Source: Hyphomicrobiales bacterium | GTDB taxonomy: Bacteria > Pseudomonadota > Alphaproteobacteria > Rhizobiales > Rhizobiaceae | NCBI GenBank assembly: GCA_900471925.1 | Contig: UCGV01000013.1 | Coordinates: 1-64,000, forward strand | Direction of reading: 5' to 3' | DNA length: 64,000 bases | In this document: positions 34,090 to 43,195 of the stretch, one piece after another | How positions within the stretch are numbered: the stretch's first letter is position 1 | How the letters are laid out: each line of letters begins with the position of its first letter | Made by a program: the position numbers and the translations under genes | The notes under the pieces: model-generated | The model's input: the letters and a program-made list of their open reading frames with translations, nothing else | Told to the model about the DNA's origin: nothing | The model's database searches: none

Positions 34090-34483
34090 CTGGGGTCGAT
34101 ACCGCAGGCAACGCGATACGGCGTAATTCATGCCAAGCTGTTTTGCCCAGGCGATTGAGCGTCCCGTAACGGGCAATTTCGTAGTGCTCGACTGCCTGCG
34201 CCGAAGAGATTAATCCGGGGTCAAGAGCCGGCGAACCCTTGAAGTCTTCGATAATTTCTCGCCTTCGGACAGGATCACCTGGATTGCTTCGCAGATCTTC
34301 CCGCGCGCTGGCTTTCCAAGCATTTCGAACACCTGTTCGAGGCGCTCCATTTGACCCTGGGTTTCATCGCGATGCTGCGAGCCACCTTCGGCAGCCCCTT
34401 CAAGATCTGCTTTTTTGCGAAATAAATATCCTTGAGCGTGTCCAGGAAAAGGTCGTCGAGGGTCTTGCGGCACTGCTTGCCAT
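34090..34483 (-). pseudogene. DUF892 (YciE-like ferritin-fold) protein, multiply frameshifted
   Basis: After AGGAGG and ATG, three frames read in order give KTLDDLFLDTLKDIYFAKKQILKGLPK, HRDETQGQMERLEQVFEMLGKPARGKICEAIQ, IIEDFKGSPALDPGLISSAQAVEHYEIARYGTL and WAKQLGMNYAV. Together this is most of a DUF892 stress protein. At least three frameshifts make it non-functional. The ribosome binding site is still perfect, so decay is recent. Confidence 0.8.
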
Positions 34484-34743
34484 TTGCCGGTTCCTCCTGT
34501 TGTGAAATTCGACTGACCCTTGTTAGTGGATCGACGGACGGGTCACGGGGCGAGCCCGTCGATCGGTAGGCCGGTCAAGCTCGCGGGCAGACTGATTGTC
34601 CCTGTCTGAAAGCGTTTCAAGCGTGGCCCTTGATGTACGGTCGCGTTCCGCGTCTTGCGCGCGTTTGCAAGGGAACAAAGTCGTTGAGCCAGTGTTATCA
34701 CACCGCCATCGTGTCGTGTTTCAGTCGTCCAAGAGTGCCCCTG

Positions 34744-35448
34744 ATGAACTATCTCCTCTCCCGATTGGATGAGACCGAGCGCAGGTCTCTACTTGAGCGA
34801 GCGGAAAGGGTGCCGTTGCCCAAAGGGATGGCACTCCTGCGTCCGAACGCGCCCGCCGAGCATGTTTACTTTCCGACCTCCGGCATCGCTTCGGTCATCG
34901 TCGTCTCTCCCGAAGGCAACAGGTCGGAAACAGGAGTGGTGGGGCGCGAAGGTTTTACGCCGATGTCGGTGGTTCTGGAAACCGCAACGCTTCCCTTTGA
35001 GATTTTCATGCAGGTGGAAGGTGAGGGGTATCGCATTTCACCTCAAGCGCTAGTCGACATCTTCGCTCTGCATGTGCCGATCAGAACAATGCTCCTGAAA
35101 TACGTTCAGGCATTTTTCGTGCAGAGCGCATTCACTTCGCTTTCCAATGCAACGCATCACGTGGACGAACGATTGGCTCGATGGCTGCTGATGTGTCACG
35201 ATCGATCGGATGGGGATCACATGATTCTCACGCACGAGTTCATTGCATTGATGCTCTCCGTGCGCCGACCAAGCGTTACGACTGCGCTGCACATTCTAGA
35301 GGGCAACCGCCTGATCGTTTCCGAACGAAACATCGTAACCATTCGAGATAGAGCAGCCTTGGAGCAGTTCGCGTCGGATTCCTATGGCTTGTCTGAGCGG
35401 GAGTACGAACGGCTGCTTGGACCGCTTAGAAAACCCGCCTCGTTTTAA
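34744..35448 (+). CDS. Crp/Fnr family transcriptional regulator, 234 aa
   Basis: A cyclic-nucleotide-binding-fold N-terminal domain (HVYFPTSGIASVIVVSPEGNRSETGVVGREGF) is followed by the dimerisation helix and a winged helix (VDERLARWLLMCHDRSDGDHMILTHEFIALMLSVRRPSVTTALHILEG). The FNR cysteines are absent, so it is not an iron-sulfur sensor. ATG before NYLLSRLDE is chosen because homologs begin there. A GGAAC-N16-TGTT element at 34672-34696 may be a weak stress promoter. A paralog lies at 55.5 kb and shares RLARWLLMCHDR and LTHEF. Confidence 0.85.
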   Translation: MNYLLSRLDETERRSLLERAERVPLPKGMALLRPNAPAEHVYFPTSGIASVIVVSPEGNRSETGVVGREGFTPMSVVLETATLPFEIFMQVEGEGYRISPQALVDIFALHVPIRTMLLKYVQAFFVQSAFTSLSNATHHVDERLARWLLMCHDRSDGDHMILTHEFIALMLSVRRPSVTTALHILEGNRLIVSERNIVTIRDRAALEQFASDSYGLSEREYERLLGPLRKPASF

Positions 35449-35813
35449 ACCTGCCGTTGCAGATAGTAGAGGTTGCGATGTTCTATCGGTGATGTCGTGG
35501 GCGCGGGTGTGGCATGGGATAGCTTGAGGCGGTTCGAACCGATCGTTCTGGTCTTTGCCAACGCCGGAGGACGAACGACGGTGTACATCGCGCACGAGGC
35601 GGCAGAGGTCACGAAGACCACCAGCCAAATATATTGATTTACACGGCGCGTGACAGGTTTGACCTCGCTCTGGGTGCTTATTCCCGGCTCCTGGCGTTGA
35701 TCCGTAGGACGCCCACGATGGTCGATGTTTATCAATTTCGGATTTTGCGGCCAGCTCGCGGGGAACGGAGTTGTTACGACCGCGTTGATCGCCGAGGCTG
35801 ACGCGCTTCGCAA
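35445..35813 (-). CDS. Possible small membrane protein, up to 122 aa
   Basis: The frame carries one hydrophobic helix (YIWLVVFVTSAASCAMYTVV) with charged sequence on both sides. It converges with the Crp/Fnr gene, overlapping by four bases. The start is unclear, with no ribosome binding site before the first ATG, and no family is recognised. Confidence 0.3.
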   Translation of the reverse strand: MRSASASAINAVVTTPFPASWPQNPKLINIDHRGRPTDQRQEPGISTQSEVKPVTRRVNQYIWLVVFVTSAASCAMYTVVRPPALAKTRTIGSNRLKLSHATPAPTTSPIEHRNLYYLQRQV

Positions 35814-35994
35814 AGCGGCGGGCCGTGAGCCGTGCGGGCAGACCCGTCGTCCAATTCATGGCTGATCGGACCCTCATTTGCCAGTTTCGACCCGCCCGGC
35901 CTCAACAATAAGGCGCCGTCCGCTGTTGTCTCTGCGGCTTCGTGCGCGCATTGAGCGCCTGCCTCCGCCCCACAACGTTCAAACGGAGCTTGAT

Positions 35995-36633
35995 ATGCAA
36001 TACCTCATAGATTTGGAACTTTCCCGACGAAACCTGCTTCTTTCCTCAGCCGCAACCTTTGCGGTGGCTGGGGCCGCCGGCAAAGAGGCGGTGGCGCAAT
36101 CTGTGGGGAACACAATGACTGAGACGACCACGATCTCTCTTGCCGTCAACGGTACGAGACACGATGTTCCAGTCGATAACAGGACGACGTTGCTCGACGC
36201 CCTTCGCGAACATCTTCAGCTGACGGGAACGAAGAAGGGTTGCGACCACGGTCAATGCGGAGCCTGCACTGTGATCGTCGAGGGTCGGCGCATCAACGCC
36301 TGCCTGACGCTCGCCGTCATGCATGACGGTGACGAGATCACCACCATCGAGGGGCTTGGCCGCCCGGGTGATCTTCACCCGATGCAGGCTGCCTTCGTCA
36401 AGCACGATGGTTTCCAATGCGGCTATTGCACGCCTGGCCAGATCTGTTCTTCCGTTGCGATGCTTGAGGAAATCAAGGCCAATGTCCCGAGCCACGTCAC
36501 CGGCGACCTAACGGGCCCCGTCGAGCTCACCACGGCAGAGGTGCGCGAACGCATGAGCGGCAACATCTGTCGATGCGGCGCCTATTCCAACATTCTTGAC
36601 GCCATTTCCGAGGTCGGAGGGATTAGAGCATGA
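35995..36633 (+). CDS. paoA: Periplasmic aldehyde oxidoreductase, [2Fe-2S] subunit PaoA, 212 aa
   Basis: The electron-transfer subunit of a xanthine-oxidase-family aldehyde dehydrogenase. A Tat signal (LSRRNLLLSSAATFAVAG, residues 8-27) precedes a plant-ferredoxin-like domain with CDHGQCGAC plus a fourth Cys (NACLTL) and a second cluster domain with CGYCTPGQ and CRCGAY. Both sets of four cysteines are complete. ACGGAGC precedes the ATG. The gene overlaps paoB by ATGA. The complex would be folded in the cytoplasm with its cofactors and exported through Tat. Confidence 0.92.
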   Translation: MQYLIDLELSRRNLLLSSAATFAVAGAAGKEAVAQSVGNTMTETTTISLAVNGTRHDVPVDNRTTLLDALREHLQLTGTKKGCDHGQCGACTVIVEGRRINACLTLAVMHDGDEITTIEGLGRPGDLHPMQAAFVKHDGFQCGYCTPGQICSSVAMLEEIKANVPSHVTGDLTGPVELTTAEVRERMSGNICRCGAYSNILDAISEVGGIRA

Positions 36634-37580
36634 AAGCCTTCACCTATGAACGCGCCACCTCGGTCGCGTTGGCCGCGAAGGCGGCGCACGAAAACCCGCG
36701 CGCCCGCTTCATCGCCGGCGGGACGAACCTGCTTGATCTGATGAAGCTCGAGATCGAGACGCCGACACATCTGATTGATATCAATCGCCTCGGTCTCGAC
36801 ACGATCGAACGCACGCCGGAGGGCGGCCTGCGCATCGGCGCGCTCGTCAGAAACACCGATCTTGCGGCCGACGACACTGTCAGGCGCGACTATGGACTGC
36901 TGTCGCGGGCGCTTTTGGCCGGGGCGTCCGGTCAGCTGCGCAACAAGGCAACCACCGCCGGCAATGTGCTGCAGCGCACCCGCTGTGCGTATTTCTACGA
37001 TCCCGGTCAGCCCTGCAACAAGCGCCAGCCTGGAAGCGGATGCTCGGCCATCGGCGGCTTCAGCCGGCAACACGCCGTCGTTGGAGGCAGTCGGAGCTGC
37101 ATTGCTACGCATCCGAGCGACATGGCAGTCGCCCTTCGCGCGCTCGATGCGACCATCGAGACGGTCAGGGCCGACGGCAGCCGGCGTTTTATCCCGATCG
37201 CCGATTTCCATCGTTTGCCGGGCGACACGCCCGAGATCGAAACCGATCTGGAGCGCGGCGAGTTCATCACCGCCGTGCTGCTGCCGCCGCCGATCGGCGG
37301 CAGACACATCTATCGAAAGGTGCGCGACCGGGCCTCTTACGCCTTCGCTCTCGTGTCGATCGGCGCCGTCATCCAGCCTGACGGCACCGGCCGCGTGGCC
37401 CTCGGCGGCATTGCCCATAAGCCGTGGCGGGTCGAGGCAGCTGAAGCCGAGTTGAAAGGTGGTTCCCGGAAGACGGCCAGCGCAATTCTCGACGGTGCGC
37501 ATCCGACCGAACAGAACCGTTTCAAGGTCGATCTCGTCGAGCGGACGCTCGGTGCGGTCCTGTCCGAAGCAAGGAGCTGA
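36630..37580 (+). CDS. paoB: Aldehyde oxidoreductase FAD subunit PaoB, 316 aa
   Basis: The FAD-binding medium subunit (PCMH fold; RFIAGGTNLLDLMK near residue 27, and CO-dehydrogenase-type C-terminal domain YAFALVSIGAVIQ). A cysteine-rich loop RCAYFYDPGQPCNKRQPGSGC (about residues 118-138) matches the extra [4Fe-4S] site known in Escherichia coli PaoB, which separates this from ordinary xanthine dehydrogenases. It is coupled on both sides: ATGA overlap with paoA and three bases to paoC. Confidence 0.92.
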   Translation: MKAFTYERATSVALAAKAAHENPRARFIAGGTNLLDLMKLEIETPTHLIDINRLGLDTIERTPEGGLRIGALVRNTDLAADDTVRRDYGLLSRALLAGASGQLRNKATTAGNVLQRTRCAYFYDPGQPCNKRQPGSGCSAIGGFSRQHAVVGGSRSCIATHPSDMAVALRALDATIETVRADGSRRFIPIADFHRLPGDTPEIETDLERGEFITAVLLPPPIGGRHIYRKVRDRASYAFALVSIGAVIQPDGTGRVALGGIAHKPWRVEAAEAELKGGSRKTASAILDGAHPTEQNRFKVDLVERTLGAVLSEARS

Positions 37581-37583
37581 GCC

Positions 37584-39782
37584 ATGAAGTTCCAAACGCC
37601 CGCCACGACAAACCCGATCGACAGGCTCACCGTTGTCGGCAAGCCGATCCATCGCATCGACGGCGAATTGAAGACGACGGGGCGCGCCGTCTATGCCTAT
37701 GAATGGCACGATCCCAACATGGCCTATGCCTACGGCTATCCCGTCGGATCGACCATTGCCAAGGGTCGTGTCAGATCGATCGACACATCGGCGGCGAAAT
37801 CCGCACCGGGCGTTCTCGGCATCGTGACGACCTTTGATGTCGGGCCGCGCAAAAAAGGCAAGTACAATACCGCCCCGCTCTTCGGTGGCGACCGTATCCA
37901 ACACTATCATCAGGCGCTTGCCGTGGTCGTGGCCGAGACATTCGAGCAGGCTCGTGCTGCCGCCGGCCTGGTGACCGTCGATTACGCCGAGGCAAAAGGT
38001 GTTTTCGACCTCGATGCCGCGCGCGGATCGGCCAAGAAACCCGCCACTTCGGCCAAACCTGACACTGCCACAGGCGATTTTTCAGCCGCGTTCAAGGCAG
38101 CCGCCGTCACGTTGGACGAGACCTACACGACGCCCGATCAGTCGCATGCGATGATGGAGCCGCATGCCTCGATCGCGGCATGGGATGGCAATGACCTGAC
38201 GGTCTGGACGTCCAGCCAGATGATCGACTGGTGGCGTTCGGATCTGGCCAAGATGCTTGCCGTCAAGAAGGACAGGATCCACCTGATGTCGCCCTTCATC
38301 GGGGGCGGGTTCGGCGGCAAGCTTTTCCTGCGCGCCGATGCCGTTCTTGCCGCATTCGCGGCCAAGGCCGTCAAGCGTCCCGTCAAGGTCGCGCTTCCGC
38401 GCCCGCTCATGATGAACAACACCACGCACCGTCCGGCTACGATCCAGCGCATCCGGATCGGCGCCCAGAAAGATGGAACGATCACCGCGATTGGTCATGA
38501 GAGCTGGTCGGGCGACCAGAAGGGCGGCCAGCTCGAAACGGCGGTCAACCAGACGCGCCTGCTCTATGCCGGGGCCAATCGTATGACCGCGATGCGCCTC
38601 GCAACGCTCGATCTGCCCGAAGGTAATGCGATGCGAGCGCCTGGCGAAGCGCCCGGCCTGATGGCGCTCGAGATCGCAATCGACGAAATGGCCGAAAAAC
38701 TCGGCATGGATCCGATCGAGTTCAGGATTATTAACGACACCCAGGTCGATCCCGAAAATCCGAAGCGCCCGTTTTCGCATCGTAACCTCGTCGGCTGTCT
38801 GAAACTCGGTTCCGAGCGTTTCGGCTGGAAGGATCGGCCCAAAGTGGGCGCGCGCCGGGACGGAAGCGTTCTCGTCGGCTACGGCGTTGCGGCTGCCTTT
38901 CGCGACAACCTCGTCTTTCCTTCGGGCGCACGCGTCAAACTCGACGAAAATGGCCTCGTGACGGTCGAGACCGACATGACCGATATTGGCACCGGCAGCT
39001 ACACGATCATCGCCCAGACCGCAGCCGAAATGATGGGTGTGGGCATGGACAAGGTTGCCGTCCAGCTCGGCGATTCCCGTTTTCCGGTATCAGCAGGCTC
39101 GGGCGGGCAGTTCGGTGCGAATTCCGCGACATCGGGCGTCTATGCGGCCTGCGTGAAATTGCGCGAGGCGGTCGCCGCCAAACTCGGGTTCAATTCCGCT
39201 GACGCCGTCTTCGAAAACGGAGAGGTCCGGTCCGGCAATCGCGCCGTGCCGTTGGCCGAGGCGGCCGGCCCGCAGGGCCTCGTCGGCGAGGATACGATGA
39301 AGTGGGGCGACCTCGCCAAGACCCACCAGCAATCGACATTCGGCGCTCATTTCGTGGAAGTCGGCGTCGATATCGCCACGGGCGAGACCCGGATCCGCCG
39401 CATGCTCGCGGTCTGCGCCGCAGGGCGCATTCTCAATCCCATCACCGCGCGCAGCCAGGTGATCGGTGCCATGACGATGGGGGTCGGCGGAGCGCTCTCG
39501 GAAGAACTGGTGGTCGATCCACGGCGTGGTCTCTTCGTCAATCACGATCTTGCCGGCTACGAGGTCCCGGTCCATGCCGACATCCCACATCAGGAGGTGA
39601 TCTTTATGGACGAAACCGACCCGATGTCATCGCCGATGAAAGCCAAGGGGGTGGGTGAGCTCGGTCTATGCGGTGTAGCAGCTGCGATCGCAAACGCTAT
39701 CCACAATGCGACTGGCGTACGCGTTCGCCATTACCCGATCACGCTGGACAAGCTGATCGGCAGCCTGCCGGACGTCGCTTGA
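37584..39782 (+). CDS. paoC: Aldehyde oxidoreductase molybdenum subunit PaoC, 732 aa
   Basis: The catalytic subunit binding molybdenum cofactor. Recognisable blocks are GRAVYAYEWHDPNMAYAY (N-terminal domain), FIGGGFGGK (cofactor contact), TLDLPEGNAMRAPGEAPG, SGGQFGANSATSGVY and the active-site Glu region AKGVGELGLCGVAAAIANA near the C-terminus. Length fits PaoC. The likely substrates are aromatic or other aldehydes, by analogy with the E. coli enzyme. The two following genes supply cofactor modification and insertion. Confidence 0.92.
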   Translation: MKFQTPATTNPIDRLTVVGKPIHRIDGELKTTGRAVYAYEWHDPNMAYAYGYPVGSTIAKGRVRSIDTSAAKSAPGVLGIVTTFDVGPRKKGKYNTAPLFGGDRIQHYHQALAVVVAETFEQARAAAGLVTVDYAEAKGVFDLDAARGSAKKPATSAKPDTATGDFSAAFKAAAVTLDETYTTPDQSHAMMEPHASIAAWDGNDLTVWTSSQMIDWWRSDLAKMLAVKKDRIHLMSPFIGGGFGGKLFLRADAVLAAFAAKAVKRPVKVALPRPLMMNNTTHRPATIQRIRIGAQKDGTITAIGHESWSGDQKGGQLETAVNQTRLLYAGANRMTAMRLATLDLPEGNAMRAPGEAPGLMALEIAIDEMAEKLGMDPIEFRIINDTQVDPENPKRPFSHRNLVGCLKLGSERFGWKDRPKVGARRDGSVLVGYGVAAAFRDNLVFPSGARVKLDENGLVTVETDMTDIGTGSYTIIAQTAAEMMGVGMDKVAVQLGDSRFPVSAGSGGQFGANSATSGVYAACVKLREAVAAKLGFNSADAVFENGEVRSGNRAVPLAEAAGPQGLVGEDTMKWGDLAKTHQQSTFGAHFVEVGVDIATGETRIRRMLAVCAAGRILNPITARSQVIGAMTMGVGGALSEELVVDPRRGLFVNHDLAGYEVPVHADIPHQEVIFMDETDPMSSPMKAKGVGELGLCGVAAAIANAIHNATGVRVRHYPITLDKLIGSLPDVA

Positions 39783-39818
39783 TTGCGGGAGTATAAAGCC
39801 AAAGATTGGGAATTTTCG

Positions 39819-40739
39819 ATGAATGAGCTGCTCACAGGGCCGATCGTGACGGCCCCGACACGATCGATCCTGTCCGATGACCCGGCCGATATCCTGACGT
39901 TTGCGGTGGATAAATTCCGCCTGGGAGATGTTGCTCTGGCGAGCCTCGTCGAGATCAACGGAGGGGCGGCCCGAGCGCTCGGCGCCCAGGTTGCGATTGC
40001 CGGGGACGGTCATTTTTGTGGTTATGTGTCTGGTGGATGCGTCGAATCGGCTGTCGCATCGGAGGCGCTACTGGCAATGGCCCTCGGACAGGATCGCATC
40101 GTGCAGTTCGGGCAGGGATCGCCCTATTACGACATCGTCCTGCCCTGCGGCGGCGGCATTACCGTCGCCATCCACCTTCTGCGAAACACCGCTGCCCTCG
40201 AGCAGGTTATAGACCGGATCGGGCGACGCCAGCCCGCGGGGCTTCGATACACACCCGTTGAGCAGAGGCTTGAAGCCGTAGAGCCGGTCGAGCGGCCTGG
40301 ATGGATCGGCGGAAGCTTCATCAGCCTGTTTTCTCCCGCAACCCGCCTCGTCGTCTCCGGTAGGAATGTTGAAGGAGAAAGGTTGAGGAACCTTGCCAGG
40401 GCATCCGGTTATGACGTCATGGAAGCCGAACACATCGATCCTGCCGGAGCCAACCTCGACGCCTACACGGCCGTCGCTATGCTGCATCACGATCTCGAGG
40501 CTGAGGAACGAATGAGCGAAGCAGCGTTGCGTTCCCCGGCCTTTTATATCGGCGCGCTCGGAAGTTCGAGGACACACCGCCGAAGGATCATGCGTCTTCA
40601 GGAACGGGGCTGGCAGCAGAGTGCGATCCGTCGCATCAAGGCTCCCATCGGTTCTTTTGGACCGACGCGTGATTCAACATCCCTTGCCTTGTCGATCCTC
40701 TCCGACATCGCGGCCAGTCGCCTGTCAGCGTTTTGTTGA
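39819..40739 (+). CDS. paoD: XdhC/PaoD-type molybdenum cofactor insertion chaperone, 306 aa
   Basis: Binds modified molybdenum cofactor and inserts it into the apo-enzyme in the cytoplasm. The XdhC N-terminal domain (ALASLVEINGGAARALGAQVAI, YVSGGCVESAV) and Rossmann-like C-terminal domain (YIGALGSSRTHRRR) are intact. The ATG before NELLTGPIV is chosen; an upstream start 12 codons earlier is possible. It lies 37 bases after paoC and is followed directly by the cytidylyltransferase gene, which fits a dedicated maturation pair. The symbol is assigned by context. Confidence 0.85.
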   Translation: MNELLTGPIVTAPTRSILSDDPADILTFAVDKFRLGDVALASLVEINGGAARALGAQVAIAGDGHFCGYVSGGCVESAVASEALLAMALGQDRIVQFGQGSPYYDIVLPCGGGITVAIHLLRNTAALEQVIDRIGRRQPAGLRYTPVEQRLEAVEPVERPGWIGGSFISLFSPATRLVVSGRNVEGERLRNLARASGYDVMEAEHIDPAGANLDAYTAVAMLHHDLEAEERMSEAALRSPAFYIGALGSSRTHRRRIMRLQERGWQQSAIRRIKAPIGSFGPTRDSTSLALSILSDIAASRLSAFC

Positions 40740-40741
40740 GC

Positions 40742-41383
40742 ATGAGAGATCGCCCCCGCCGGATGGCGCTCTCTGTGGCGGTTGTGGTCCTGGCTGCCGG
40801 GCGATCGAGCCGTATGGGATCCTCTGGCGGTCACAAGCTGCTTGCGACCTTTGAGGGCGTGCCGCTCGTGCGACGCACTGTCCTTGCTGCTCTCGGCAGT
40901 GTCGCCAGCCCGGTTATTGTCGTGACCGGACATCGGAGGATGGAGATTGAGGGCGCGATTGCCGATCTCGATATGGAGATGGTCTGCAACGAGAATTATC
41001 AATCCGGGATTGCGGGTTCGATCGCATGTGGGGTCGCAGCTGCAGAAAGCGTCGGTCCCGATGGCCTTATGATCATGCTCGCCGATATGCCGGAATTGAC
41101 GGCGGGGGATCTTGATAGGCTTGTGGCGGCCTTTGACACGTGTCGCGGCACGTCGATCGTCCGGGCGGCAGGGCACGGACGGCCTGGCAACCCCGTGATT
41201 TTTCCGCAATCGCTTCATGCCAGACTGACGGAACTATCCGGTGACAGTGGTGCGCGCCAGCTCATCGAAACTGCTGGGATCCCGGTGGTGGATCTCGATC
41301 TCGGCGAGCGTGCCCTGATCGACGTCGATACGCCCGAAGAGGTAACGGCGGCCGGCGGATTGCTGCGACCTTCCGGTTGGTAG
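40742..41383 (+). CDS. mocA: MocA-like molybdenum cofactor cytidylyltransferase, 213 aa
   Basis: A nucleotidyltransferase predicted to convert molybdopterin cofactor to the cytosine dinucleotide form used by Pao-type enzymes. The nucleotide-binding motif VVVLAAGRSSRMG, then HKLL, and the metal site MIMLADMPELTAGDLDRL, plus GHGRPGNPVIFP, match MocA/MobA-like transferases. It starts two bases after the paoD stop codon, and a strong terminator follows, so it is the last gene of the pao operon. Confidence 0.85.
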   Translation: MRDRPRRMALSVAVVVLAAGRSSRMGSSGGHKLLATFEGVPLVRRTVLAALGSVASPVIVVTGHRRMEIEGAIADLDMEMVCNENYQSGIAGSIACGVAAAESVGPDGLMIMLADMPELTAGDLDRLVAAFDTCRGTSIVRAAGHGRPGNPVIFPQSLHARLTELSGDSGARQLIETAGIPVVDLDLGERALIDVDTPEEVTAAGGLLRPSGW

Positions 41384-41414
41384 GTCTTGGTGGCTCATGC
41401 GCTCGGGAAATGCA

Positions 41415-41447
41415 AAAGCCCTCGCAAGGGCGGTGCGAGGGCTTTTA
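41415..41447 (+). terminator. Strong intrinsic terminator of the pao operon
   Basis: AAAAGCCCTCGC and GCGAGGGCTTTT form a perfect 12-bp stem around a 9-base loop, with further T-rich sequence after it. The A and T flanks make it bidirectional. Confidence 0.85.
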
Positions 41448-41660
41448 GGGCTTTTAGGTCTTTCTGGAACCTGTCGCTCGACCGAGATTGGCGTACCGTC
41501 GAGCGACACAATGAAAAGGAATCCAACCGATGAAAGTTCCGCGATCACGTGGCTGGCAGGTGAGTCCTTGGCCTGCCATCGAAGTATTCAGCTCATCGAG
41601 ACGGTCATTGGACCATTCGCCGCGAACTCATCCAGCCGTTTGAAGCGGCGGGCAGAGGTT

Positions 41661-41975
41661 CTAATGACCGCCAAAATGTGGCCGAACATGAAGCTTCGCT
41701 TCGCAAATTGCTTCGACAAACGCGCAGCGCGCATGGTCGGGCAAGGCAAGCCCCTTGCATGCGGCAAAGCAGACCTCTAGAGCGTTATCCATCGCCTCGC
41801 CCTCGTCGAACGGCCAATCGTCCAGAATGCAATTCGCCGCCTGCAAGGCGCTTTCAATGCTGGTGAACTGTCCCTGACCGCCAAGTTTGATGAAGACCGG
41901 TAGGCTCCACTTGCCCTCTCCGGACTGCGATCGGGTTTCACAGCGGGTCATGCTCATTTTAATCGACGCATCCAT
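41661..41975 (-). CDS. DUF982 family protein, 104 aa
   Basis: KWSLPVFIKLGGQGQFTSIESALQAANCILDDWPFDEGEAMDNALEVCFAACKG, then DHARCAFVEAICEAKL shows the DUF982 layout with the WP turn and the A-R-x-A-F-x-x-A helix. GGAGG eight bases before the ATG decides the start; an upstream ATG 22 codons earlier reads through the ribosome binding site. A second family member lies in the hsp20 operon. Function unknown. Confidence 0.8.
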   Translation of the reverse strand: MDASIKMSMTRCETRSQSGEGKWSLPVFIKLGGQGQFTSIESALQAANCILDDWPFDEGEAMDNALEVCFAACKGLALPDHARCAFVEAICEAKLHVRPHFGGH

Positions 41976-42261
41976 CTCAAGGGCCTCCTTTTCGTGCTTT
42001 TGGGTGTACGAAAGGCGTTCCGTAAAAGTTGCGCTGATCACACTGACGTGAAGGCAGATTCCCTTTCAGGCGGCCATTCCGGGCACACCTCTCCTGAGAG
42101 AGTGGGCAAACAAGGGACGGGCCGCAGCGGATACGGCAATGCCCCCTGGCTGTTCCAAAGCCGATACCTTGGCGAGACACGATAATCTGCTGTGGCCTTC
42201 CAGCCGTATAGGACAGACTCGCCGATCCACGCGCCGTCCGAATACCACAAGGAAGACTGAT

Positions 42262-42957
42262 TTGCCGCCCGATCCCCTCCCGGAACTGACCGTCCACCAT
42301 CTGAACAACTCCCGTTCACAAAGGGTGCTATGGCTGATCGAAGAACTGGATGTGCCCTATACCGTGGTGCACTACCAGCGCGATCCCAAAACGATGCTTG
42401 CTCCTCGCACCTTGCGGACCCTTCATCCTCTGGGAAAAAGCCCCGTCGTTACGATTGGCGGCAAGACGATCGCCGAGACCGGGCTCATCATCGAATATCT
42501 ATGCGGGCGCTACGACGATGGTCGATTGTCGCCTCCTGCAGAACCGGGATCGTTGACGGAGGAACGTGAACGATGGCTCTACTGGATGCACTACGCTGAA
42601 GGTTCGCTGATGCCCATGCTTCTTCTGAAGTTGGTCTTCAGCAGGATGCCGCGCCAGTCTCCGCGGCTCTTGCGCTTCTTGGTCAATATGATTTCAAAGC
42701 AAGGACAGCAGGATTTCATCGATCCGCAACTTGAGCAGCACCTCGACTATCTGGAGACTTGTCTCGATCAAGGCGCTTGGTTCGGTGGGTCAGGTTTCAG
42801 CGCCGCCGACATCATGATGAGTTTTCCCCTCGAGGCCGCGGACAGATTTGGGCTGATTTCAAAGCGCACGAAACTGTCAGCTTTCCTGGCAAGAGCGCAT
42901 CAGCGACCAGCCTATCGACGAGCGCTGGAGCGAGGAGGGCCGTATGCGATGGCTTAG
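42262..42957 (+). CDS. Glutathione S-transferase family protein, 231 aa, TTG start
   Basis: A thioredoxin-fold N-terminal domain (LTVHHLNNSRSQRVLWLIEELDVPY, with NPLGKSPVV-type LHPLGKSPVVTIGGKTIAETGLIIEYL) and an all-helical C-terminal domain (AWFGGSGFSAADIMMSFPLEAA, which holds the S/N-capping box) identify a cytosolic GST of the type active with Ser/Asn at the hydroxyl position (NNSRSQR). AAGGAAGAC precedes TTG at a good distance, and no ATG is available before the first strand. Confidence 0.85.
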   Translation: MPPDPLPELTVHHLNNSRSQRVLWLIEELDVPYTVVHYQRDPKTMLAPRTLRTLHPLGKSPVVTIGGKTIAETGLIIEYLCGRYDDGRLSPPAEPGSLTEERERWLYWMHYAEGSLMPMLLLKLVFSRMPRQSPRLLRFLVNMISKQGQQDFIDPQLEQHLDYLETCLDQGAWFGGSGFSAADIMMSFPLEAADRFGLISKRTKLSAFLARAHQRPAYRRALERGGPYAMA

Positions 42958-43195
42958 CGCATCCTTACCGGATCATCACACTTGCGATCGTAGTCCGGTC
43001 GATAGTTCATCGTCAGCCCTGTCTCGGAGCCTTCAGGGCTTTGCATCGAATGACCTTGCCAGTGACGGTGCTGCATAACCAGCCCCCGTCAGGACATTCT
43101 CCGCCTGCGCGAGGCGCGCAATTTCAAAGGCGAAAGACTGGTCCGGTTCCACGCGACTGGCCTGTGTTCGACCGGCAATGCTTGTGTTCACCAGA

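Noticed and set aside
36582..37910. Minus-strand open frame of 442 codons
   Set aside because: Antisense to paoB and flanking parts; the Pao subunits are clear.
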